A stretch of DNA of 64,000 bases from JAEUJZ01 sp964460115. Its GTDB lineage: Bacteria > Myxococcota_A > Polyangia > Palsa-1104 > JAEUJZ01. The stretch's first letter is position 1, and each line of letters starts with the position of its first letter. This document shows, one piece after another, positions 57,339-64,000 of the stretch. A program made the position numbers and the translations under genes. Under the pieces are notes generated by a model. That model was not told the DNA's origin. It searched no databases and saw only the letters and a program-made list of their open reading frames with translations. The stretch is from assembly GCA_964460115.1 (NCBI GenBank), contig CAYWPR010000009.1, positions 1-64,000 on the forward strand, given 5' to 3'.

Positions 57339-60300
57339 GTGAGATACTTACTTATCCTATCGCTGTTTGTAAGTTTGTGTGTTGGCTGCAGCAGTCTTGA
57401 TGCACTGGTCCTGAACCTCCGTACTGAGGGCACGGTAGAGCTAAAGACGTACACCTTGACGGTTCTGGATCGGGCGACTCGTCAGGTGATCTACCATTCC
57501 GGTGCGCAGCGCATCGCCGCGAAACGGGATTTGTCGCAAGATCCATTGCATGTCGGACTGCCTTTTGAGCAAAAAGGTGAGTTTCTGATAGTTGTGCGAG
57601 CGGCAAATTTTGACAGTCCGGATCTGCTGCCTCAGGCCGGCGTGTCGACGCCTGCTTACTTTTTTGCCAGCATTGTGCAGATTGATAAAACCCAGGATAT
57701 AGATGCTCTTTTACTCATTGTTCCATCGGAATATGATCTAGACGGCGATCATTTCCCAGATGCCAAGCTGTGGCCGGATGCGTTTCCTGCGGCCGCGCAA
57801 ATGTATGGCGATAAGCGCTTTTTGCTCGACTGCTTGGATGTAGAGCCGGCCCCTGGCGATTTGACTCCTTTGCGTTTGCGTTCCTATGACGTACATCCTT
57901 TGGCGCTGTCCATTTGTGACGCCAAGCTTCGTCCGGCTGGTGTTTCGCCCACTGGTGAGCGTCTGCCCCCAGAAGCATTTGATACCACTTGCGGCGGCAG
58001 CCCCCGCGCTTGCGAAGACGCCGACGGAGATGGGGAGCCGGAAAACACCGATTGCGATGATCACGACCCCCGCCGTCGTCATGGCAATCCGCGGCCGCGC
58101 AACTGCTGCCAATGTCAAGATCGAGCAAGCTGCGCCGTCAATCATGAATTCATTGCTGACCTGAAGCTATGTCAGCCGCCGCGCTGCAATACATCGTTTG
58201 ATTACGACTGCAGCGGTCAGGATGTCGAGTGTTTCATTGATGAGGATTGTGATGGCTATTCGCCGCAAGATCCGCTGGCCAGCCAGCGCGACTGCGATGA
58301 TCACGATGCTCGCATTCATCCCGGAGCCACGAAAATCTGCGAACCCGAAAACGATGCGGATATCGGAAAGGATTGGGCGTGTGACGGCAATCCGCAGGGC
58401 GGTTGTGTGGATTGCGATTTGGACGGCGATGGCTTTCAGCGCGATGATCCTACCTTCAATTGTCCGACGAAACGCTATCGTGATCGCTTTGCGGGACGGC
58501 CTATCGTCCTAGATTGCAATGACAACGATCGCGGCGTTTTTCCTGGATCGACGATCTACCAATCGCCGCTGCAACTTTATAAAGACAATACGACGGATTT
58601 CAAAGGTGGAACGATTGCCGGAGCGCTGCGCGGAATGTGTCGAAACCTCGATCTAAGCGATCGCGTACAGGACAGCAATTGCGACAGTCAACCCACCCGC
58701 GGCTGTCCGTCGCGGGCCTGCGATGCTGATGGCGACGGCTTTGCAAACGGTAACGTCGGCTGTATTCCGCTAGATCCCAGGCTTATCGATTGTGACGACA
58801 ACGATCCGCAGACTTTTCCCGGGGCGCCGCAATATTCCAAAGACAACAAGGATCATAACTGCGACAACAAGATCGATACTTGCGGCACCGATACAGATGG
58901 CGATGGCTACTGTGTGCTGTTTGATTGCGATGATCGCGATCCCAATGTGCATCCTTTTGCGGCCGACTCGTGCAATGGCAAAGATGACGATTGTGATGGG
59001 CTTGTGGATGAGCAAAACCCCGACAGCCAAGGCAATGCGCTTATCGAGTCCCATACTGTGGGCGGCAGCACGGTGAAAACGATCACAAGCTGCACCGATT
59101 CCAACGTGGGCGACTGCGGTTTGAAGAACAACCAAGATGCCTACAGCGGTCGTTGTGTATGTACCGGCATCAAACCCAATTCCATCATCAATTCGGCCAG
59201 CCGCGTTGTCTGTCCCGATGGCCGCGATGATGCCACGCTATCTCCCAAATGCTTTGGCGCAACTCAGCCCAAATTACAGACTTGCGATGCCGACAGCCCG
59301 CATGATGAGGACTGCGATGGCCGCACGGATGCTCCCGACGGCAAAAACCTGGCCTCGGTCGGCTCTGGAACCATCTGCGGCGTCAGCGTTGGCCGCTGCC
59401 AAAAGGGCAATATCCTGGCCTGCGATCGTAGCAAGCTCAATCCGTTTTCTGCGCAAGTTCGGCCGACTTCAGCGCAAGGACCGGTTCCGGGTTTTGATGA
59501 AAAAGATCGCTTCCTGGTTTGCAATCCGCAAAGCAGTGTGGTTTTCCCGACCGAGGAACTTTGCAATGGCTACGATGATGATTGCGACGGAAAACTTCCA
59601 GGCCAGGATCCAAGCTTTCCAGTTCCCGATGCCAAGGCCGAGATCGACGTGGACGGCGATACGTTTCTGCGTTGCACGGGCTGCTCTCAAGTGGATAACC
59701 AAGCCTCTTTTAATAAGACGGCATTTCGTTCCTGTGGCGACTGCAATGATACAGCGCAAAACGGCAGCAAATTCTATCCTCCGGTGCCTGAGATAAGTTA
59801 TCCCGGTGCGCCTGAGCTTTGTGACGGACTTAGCAATCAGTGCGATCCCAGTTTTTCACCGACCGCGCAGGATGGCAAAAATGAATGCGGCGGTGGTGCC
59901 TTCGCCAAATTTCCACTGTGCTGTCAGGGCCCGCCCCAGTGTATCGATCCGACAACCAATGTTTCGCATTGCGGCGGCTGTGGAATGGCATGCGGCGTCA
60001 ATGTCGCCAATTCTTGCGTCGGTGGTCAGTGTATGTGCAAAAATGATCCCGCCTGCGATCCGGCTAATCCCAATCGCCATTTCTGTCAGCCTGATGTCGG
60101 TTGTGTGCAATGCCGTACCTCAGATGCCGATTGTGTCGGCCTTCCGGATGCGACCACAACGCTGTGTGATACGGGGACGCATGTTTGCGTGCAGTGCTTA
60201 GCGGACACGGACTGCGCCAGTGTGCCCGGCACGATCTGTGATACCACCGCCATGCGCGCGACGACCTCAAACAGCAAGCGCTGCATCCTTTGTGCAGTCA

Positions 60301-61682
60301 ATGCCGATTGTAAGGACCCGGTCAAAGGACTTTGTGCGACAAACTCCGATCCCGCCAAAAATATCTGTACCCAGTGTCTGACCGATGTCGGCTGTGCGGC
60401 ATTTAACAAAGAAGTTTGCGAGCTGCATCCTGCCAATCCAGAGCAGAATCGCTGCATCGGCTGCCGCACGGATGTGGATTGTCGCAATGCAAGCTTACCG
60501 GCCTGCCACGGCGGTGGAAATCCCGACACCAGCTTGTGTGTACCTTGTGAAACCAGTGCGCACTGTACAAATTCTCAGAAGCCGGCCTGTGCGCTCGATC
60601 AGACCGACCCGAAGAAAAATCAGTGTGTGACGTGTCTGAATAATGCCGATTGCAAAAGTGCCGCCAAGCCGGCGTGTGCGACTGATCCCAGTGCTCCTAG
60701 CGATCCCAGCAAAAACCAGTGTGTCGTTTGCCTGGCCAATGGGGATTGCAAAGATGTGAACAAACCGGCGTGTGCGACCGATCCGGCGGCACCGAGTGAT
60801 CCCACCAAGAACCAGTGCGTGGTGTGTTTGGTCAACGCCGACTGCAAAGATTCTAGCAGACCCGTGTGTGTAACCGACAGCAGCGACCCGACCAAAAACC
60901 AATGTGTCGCTTGTGTGCAAGATTCCGACTGCACAAACTCAAGCAAGCCGGCGTGCGCCGCGGATCCGAGCGCGCCGAGCGATCCCAGTAAGAACAAGTG
61001 CGTAGTCTGCGTAGACAATCCTGATTGTACGGATGCTAGCAAGCCGGCGTGTGCGGTAAGCGCCACGGATCCCAGCCAAAATCAGTGTGTGGCTTGCCTA
61101 GGAAATCCCGATTGTACGGATGCCAGCAAGCCGGCGTGTTCGGTCAGCCTCATGGATCCCAGCCAAAATCAGTGCGTGCCGTGCCTGGGAAATGCCGATT
61201 GCTCGGATGCCAGCAAACCGGCATGCGCCCTAAGCGTAACCAATCCCAGCCAAAATCAGTGCGTGTCCTGTATCGTCAGTACCGACTGTAAGGATGCCGC
61301 CAAGCCGGCGTGTTCAGTGAACACCATGGATTCCAGCCAAAACCAGTGCGTGCCTTGCGTGCTCAATTCGGACTGTAAAGATCTCATGAACCCGGCATGT
61401 GCGGTGAACTCAATGGATCCCAGTCAGAACCAATGCGTTCCATGCGTTGCCAATACTGATTGTTTGGACCTGACCAAGCCTGCCTGCGCCGTCAATGGCA
61501 GCGACCCCAGCCAAAACCAATGTGTGCCTTGCATGATCGATATGGACTGTACAAATCCGCTAATGCCCTTCTGCGTGACAAACAGTACGAATCCGACTTT
61601 AAACCAGTGCGTTCAGTGTAAGAAAAACAACGACTGTCCGATGGGCCAGCAGTGTGACGGAACACTATTTCAATGCGGGTAA
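57339..61682 (+). CDS. Giant Cys-rich lipoprotein with MopE-like metal-binding motifs and 18 C-terminal repeats
   Basis: 1447-residue predicted surface lipoprotein (LFVSLCVGC lipobox near the GTG start). Residues ~10-230 hold a domain without recognised family. From ~230 to ~820 there are many MopE-type putative metal-binding segments (DADGDGFANGNVGC, DCDDNDPQTFPGA, NGKDDDCDGLVDE), rich in Asp and Cys. A Cys-rich segment follows, then 18 tandem units built on CxxCxxxxDCxxxxxPxC (for example QCVPCLGNADCSDASKPAC). Such proteins are found on myxobacterial surfaces and probably bind Ca or Cu and form disulfides (inference). Its role with the T6SS is suggested only by position and promoter type. 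Confidence 0.85.
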   Translation: MRYLLILSLFVSLCVGCSSLDALVLNLRTEGTVELKTYTLTVLDRATRQVIYHSGAQRIAAKRDLSQDPLHVGLPFEQKGEFLIVVRAANFDSPDLLPQAGVSTPAYFFASIVQIDKTQDIDALLLIVPSEYDLDGDHFPDAKLWPDAFPAAAQMYGDKRFLLDCLDVEPAPGDLTPLRLRSYDVHPLALSICDAKLRPAGVSPTGERLPPEAFDTTCGGSPRACEDADGDGEPENTDCDDHDPRRRHGNPRPRNCCQCQDRASCAVNHEFIADLKLCQPPRCNTSFDYDCSGQDVECFIDEDCDGYSPQDPLASQRDCDDHDARIHPGATKICEPENDADIGKDWACDGNPQGGCVDCDLDGDGFQRDDPTFNCPTKRYRDRFAGRPIVLDCNDNDRGVFPGSTIYQSPLQLYKDNTTDFKGGTIAGALRGMCRNLDLSDRVQDSNCDSQPTRGCPSRACDADGDGFANGNVGCIPLDPRLIDCDDNDPQTFPGAPQYSKDNKDHNCDNKIDTCGTDTDGDGYCVLFDCDDRDPNVHPFAADSCNGKDDDCDGLVDEQNPDSQGNALIESHTVGGSTVKTITSCTDSNVGDCGLKNNQDAYSGRCVCTGIKPNSIINSASRVVCPDGRDDATLSPKCFGATQPKLQTCDADSPHDEDCDGRTDAPDGKNLASVGSGTICGVSVGRCQKGNILACDRSKLNPFSAQVRPTSAQGPVPGFDEKDRFLVCNPQSSVVFPTEELCNGYDDDCDGKLPGQDPSFPVPDAKAEIDVDGDTFLRCTGCSQVDNQASFNKTAFRSCGDCNDTAQNGSKFYPPVPEISYPGAPELCDGLSNQCDPSFSPTAQDGKNECGGGAFAKFPLCCQGPPQCIDPTTNVSHCGGCGMACGVNVANSCVGGQCMCKNDPACDPANPNRHFCQPDVGCVQCRTSDADCVGLPDATTTLCDTGTHVCVQCLADTDCASVPGTICDTTAMRATTSNSKRCILCAVNADCKDPVKGLCATNSDPAKNICTQCLTDVGCAAFNKEVCELHPANPEQNRCIGCRTDVDCRNASLPACHGGGNPDTSLCVPCETSAHCTNSQKPACALDQTDPKKNQCVTCLNNADCKSAAKPACATDPSAPSDPSKNQCVVCLANGDCKDVNKPACATDPAAPSDPTKNQCVVCLVNADCKDSSRPVCVTDSSDPTKNQCVACVQDSDCTNSSKPACAADPSAPSDPSKNKCVVCVDNPDCTDASKPACAVSATDPSQNQCVACLGNPDCTDASKPACSVSLMDPSQNQCVPCLGNADCSDASKPACALSVTNPSQNQCVSCIVSTDCKDAAKPACSVNTMDSSQNQCVPCVLNSDCKDLMNPACAVNSMDPSQNQCVPCVANTDCLDLTKPACAVNGSDPSQNQCVPCMIDMDCTNPLMPFCVTNSTNPTLNQCVQCKKNNDCPMGQQCDGTLFQCG
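60102..61680 (+). repeat. 18 tandem Cys-rich coding repeats
   Basis: Coding repeats of ~90-110 bases each, unit pattern CxxC(x4)DC(x5)PxC(x6-14)PxxNQ. The first five units have diverged; the units from ~60600 to 61540 are very alike (SQNQC, SKPAC, NADC), so slippage or unequal crossing-over is likely to change their number. Confidence 0.85.
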
Positions 61683-62503
61683 ACGGAATTCAAATACCTA
61701 CGGCAAGTAGAAGGCTAAGCGGCAAGCCAAGTGGCGTGGGCTCTACACGACCGCAAAGATGGGCGATTGTTCTGTTCGCACTGATGGCCTTTTTGTCCGT
61801 AACAATATTCGATTTGTTGGCTGCGGCGGACGAAAAACCAGCGGTTGAAACCGGAATGACCATTTTGGGAAAACGTGACGGGGCCAAGATCTATGTCGAC
61901 GAAAAACATGTCGCGACCCTGCCACAGAGTGCACCGATTCCGTTACAGCCGGGTCCGCACAAACTGCGTATTACGCAGTCGGGATTTTCTCCCTTCGAGC
62001 GCGATATACAAGCCACTTTGGGGCGAGTCATTTTGATCGAAGTCGAGATGCTGCCGGTTGCCGGTGTGCTCAAGCTCAGCTCAGTGCCGCCGGGAGCGGC
62101 GATCTACATCGACGATCAGAATGTTGGCTTGGCACCTGCCGAATTAGAGGTCCAGACTGGTCCTCATACCATTATTTTGCGGCTGGATGGTCACTATTCA
62201 GAGACGTTTTCATTGCCGATGTCCCCTGGACAGGTCGTCACTCGCAGTATTACATTGTCCACGTTGCCCGCTGCCATCAATCCCAATCGTCCGGTCCGCA
62301 TTCAAGTGCGTCCCTGGTACGAGCGGGCATGGGTATGGGTTGTGATCATCGGTGGAACGGCTGTGCTGACGACTGCAATTGCCGTTCCGGCAGTACTCGC
62401 CACTCGTAGCAGTTGCGACAAGCTTGGTGCTGAAGTCTGCTTTACTATCGCTCCGCAGACACAGTCCACGAGCGGAGCCTTGCAGCTAGGCGTCGCATTT
62501 TGA
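61673..62503 (+). CDS. PEGA-domain membrane protein
   Basis: 276-residue membrane protein. An N-terminal transmembrane or signal segment (WAIVLFALMAFLSVTIFDLL) is followed by two PEGA domains (GAKIYVDEKHVATLPQSAPIPLQPGPHKLRI; GAAIYIDDQNVGLAPAELEVQTGPHTIIL, in pieces), and a C-terminal transmembrane helix (AWVWVVIIGGTAVLTTAIAV). PEGA domains bind or contact cell-wall or partner proteins in several surface systems. The ATG overlaps the last 10 bases of the upstream Cys-rich gene, so it belongs to the same transcript. It could help anchor the Cys-rich lipoprotein (inference). Confidence 0.82.
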   Translation: MRVNGIQIPTASRRLSGKPSGVGSTRPQRWAIVLFALMAFLSVTIFDLLAAADEKPAVETGMTILGKRDGAKIYVDEKHVATLPQSAPIPLQPGPHKLRITQSGFSPFERDIQATLGRVILIEVEMLPVAGVLKLSSVPPGAAIYIDDQNVGLAPAELEVQTGPHTIILRLDGHYSETFSLPMSPGQVVTRSITLSTLPAAINPNRPVRIQVRPWYERAWVWVVIIGGTAVLTTAIAVPAVLATRSSCDKLGAEVCFTIAPQTQSTSGALQLGVAF

Positions 62504-62515
62504 TCCAAGAAACAG

Positions 62516-63004
62516 ATGCAAACAGAAGCTACTACCATGCTCACTGAAATGAATCGCAACAACCTCATGGGACGGACAATCGGCAACTGGAAGTTGCATC
62601 GCTTGCTGGGGGAAGGAACCTTTGGCGCCGTCTACGAGGCAGAACATCAAGCCATTGCCGGGCGTCATGCCGCCGTCAAAATCTTAGACCCCCAAGTTTC
62701 CGTACAGTCCGATCTGAAGCGGCGCTTTGTCAATGAAGCCAGCGCCGCCAGTCGCGTGGCCCATGAGAACATCGTCCAGGTCTTTGACGGCGGGGTGACA
62801 GAAGAAGGCATCTGCTATGTCGTGATGGAATTATTAAACGGCAAAAGCCTGGCCCAAATCATCCAGCGTGGTCCGCTAAATGTCGGTCGCACCGTCAACA
62901 TCGGCATTCAGGCCGCCTCGGCACTGCAAGCCGCCCACAACATCGGAATTGTGCATCGGGATCTTAAACCCGATACTGACGCTCTAAAATTTTCCCGTCG
63001 CTAA
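62516..63004 (+). CDS. Ser/Thr kinase fragment, truncated at the catalytic loop
   Basis: 162-residue frame that is a good Hanks kinase N-lobe and stops in the catalytic loop: GEGTFGAVYEAEHQ, AAVKIL, VVMELLNGKSLAQIIQ, IVHRDLKPDTDALKFSRR, then TAA. The N of HRDLKPxN and everything after it (DFG, APE, the C-lobe) is missing, and no other frame in the next 165 bases restores them. It cannot be an active kinase. It is probably a remnant of deletion or rearrangement next to the kinase that follows; a regulatory pseudokinase fragment is possible but less likely. An alternative start at 62537 (MLTEMNRN) exists. Confidence 0.75.
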   Translation: MQTEATTMLTEMNRNNLMGRTIGNWKLHRLLGEGTFGAVYEAEHQAIAGRHAAVKILDPQVSVQSDLKRRFVNEASAASRVAHENIVQVFDGGVTEEGICYVVMELLNGKSLAQIIQRGPLNVGRTVNIGIQAASALQAAHNIGIVHRDLKPDTDALKFSRR

Positions 63005-63168
63005 GTAGAAACTATAGATGAGTTGCGGACAGCTTGCGGATGGCATCGCAAAGCGAATGTGCTGTTTGCTCGCGAAAAACAAGCATCGCCTCTCGACTGT
63101 AGTTTGCCGCGCGCCGTCCAGCCAAGCTCTGATAACATGGAAGAGAACCGCCTACTCTGGAGGGAATT

Positions 63169-64000
63169 ATGCGGCAGTTTGCAGACTACACGTTGGCAGA
63201 AACGCTGTATGAAGGAAGGGAAACCCGCGTCCAACGTGCCATCCATGTACCTTCGGGAGAGCGGCTCGTGGTCAAGCTGCCGGTTTTGGACCCGCCTAGC
63301 CTGCACACAATGGGGCGACTTTTACATGAGTACCAGATTCTCTGCAGGCTGAGCGCAGTCCCCGGCGTGGTGCAAGTACGCGCAATGATAAAAGAGGCTG
63401 GAAGCGCGGCCCTTTTTCTGCAAGACCCGAATCTGCGTTCGCTCGACCGGATTCTGGCGGAACAGGCGCGGCTTCCGCTTGCGGCAGCGCTGCGCGTTGC
63501 ACTCGCGCTTTGCCGTGTGCTCGAAGGCGTGCATGCAACTGGCATCATCCATAAGGATATAAAACCGCAGAATATTCTTTTGAACAAAGATTGCTCTTCG
63601 GTGGTTTTGATCGATTTTGGCATCGCTTCGGAACTGGCTCAGGAAGCCACCGAGGCCGGCCTGCCCGAGTCTCTGGAAGGGACACTCGCCTACATTTCGC
63701 CTGAGCAGACCGGGCGCACGGCACGCGGCCTGGATGCGCGCACGGACCTCTATTCGCTAGGGGTAACGCTGTTCGAAATGCTGACGGGACAACATCCGTT
63801 TGAGGACAATGATGCCCTGGCTTTGGTCTATGCGCACCTGGCCAAGGCCCCGCCGGCGCTTGAAAGCTTGTTGCCAGATATTCCCTCCACTGTGGCGCGG
63901 CTTGTAGAGCGGTGTTTGGAGAAATCGCCCGAGAAGCGCTACCAAACGGCCAAGGGATTGGCCGCGGATCTCGAGCGCTGTCTGCTTCTCCTCAGCGAGC
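63169..64000 (+). CDS. Multidomain Ser/Thr kinase, 3' part beyond window
   Basis: 277+ residues from the ATG at 63169 (GGAGGG ribosome binding site). Kinase domain with VVKLPVLDPPSL for the lysine strand, catalytic loop IIHKDIKPQNILL (HKD instead of HRD), DFGIASELAQ, TLAYISPEQTGRTARGLDARTDLYSLGVTLFEMLTGQHPF (in pieces), and LEKSPEKRYQTAKGLAADLERCL. The TGRT-x5-DxRTDLYSLG and RYQTAKGLAADLE stretches are typical of large kinase-AAA-GAF-histidine kinase proteins, so the rest of the gene probably codes for an ATPase module and more. That part is outside the window. Confidence 0.88.
   Translation, partial: MRQFADYTLAETLYEGRETRVQRAIHVPSGERLVVKLPVLDPPSLHTMGRLLHEYQILCRLSAVPGVVQVRAMIKEAGSAALFLQDPNLRSLDRILAEQARLPLAAALRVALALCRVLEGVHATGIIHKDIKPQNILLNKDCSSVVLIDFGIASELAQEATEAGLPESLEGTLAYISPEQTGRTARGLDARTDLYSLGVTLFEMLTGQHPFEDNDALALVYAHLAKAPPALESLLPDIPSTVARLVERCLEKSPEKRYQTAKGLAADLERCLLLLSE

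Noticed and set aside
60102..61680. Regular repeats that could be mistaken for a CRISPR array
   Set aside because: The repeats are in frame within a long ORF, vary in length and differ by codon changes, and there are no unique spacers between identical repeats.

Overview
The window looks like chromosomal DNA of a Myxococcota-type bacterium (myxobacteria or relatives). This is inferred from its content: several Hanks-type Ser/Thr kinases, an NtrC-type sigma-54 activator with phosphorelay partners, a MYXO-CTERM-like tail on a matrixin protease, Cys-rich metal-binding-repeat surface proteins, many lipoproteins and a moderately high GC content (judged by eye). No rRNA, tRNA, CRISPR array, insertion sequence or phage was seen.

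Layout. 1-8 kb: mixed housekeeping and envelope genes (5'-truncated kinase, PAS/zinc-ribbon-like protein, DUF1801, an eight-repeat beta-propeller lipoprotein, a divergent YchF, a DUF6600-like secreted protein, a chalcone-isomerase-like protein, a CDP-alcohol phosphatidyltransferase). 7.9-18.2 kb: a tightly packed MoxR/DUF58/Bat operon (aerotolerance-type) whose last gene fuses BatD- and BatE-like parts. 18.2-24.1 kb (minus strand): an orphan glycine-zipper protein, the tyrosine-degradation pair HPPD and homogentisate dioxygenase, and a TMEM43-like membrane protein with a small partner. 24.2-30 kb: a reductase/SDR pair, an M4 metalloprotease behind a highly structured leader, and a matrixin-type protease with a secreted partner. 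30-36.5 kb: an orphan AAA ATPase and a four-gene phosphorelay (PAS kinase, Rcp-like receiver, receiver-kinase, NtrC-like sigma-54 activator).

36.6-57.2 kb: a type VI secretion system, in order tssJ-K-L, TPR protein, substrate-binding-protein-like lipoprotein, tssM-A-B-C-D(hcp)-E-F-G-I(vgrG), MORN-repeat protein, PAAR-like DUF4280 protein, HTH protein. All core parts except the ClpV ATPase (TssH) are here. 57.3-64 kb: a 1447-residue Cys-rich lipoprotein with 18 C-terminal repeats, a PEGA-domain protein, a kinase cut off at its catalytic loop, and the start of a large multidomain kinase.

How it may work together (inference): three sequences with the GG-N10-GC spacing of sigma-54 promoters lie before tssJ, before the TPR gene and before the Cys-rich lipoprotein gene. 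The NtrC-like activator, which keeps its GAFTGA loop, sits directly upstream. I read this as one phosphorelay-controlled T6SS regulon that includes non-canonical envelope modules (TPR, ligand-binding lipoprotein, Cys-rich surface protein, PEGA protein). These added modules are the best candidates for something undescribed.
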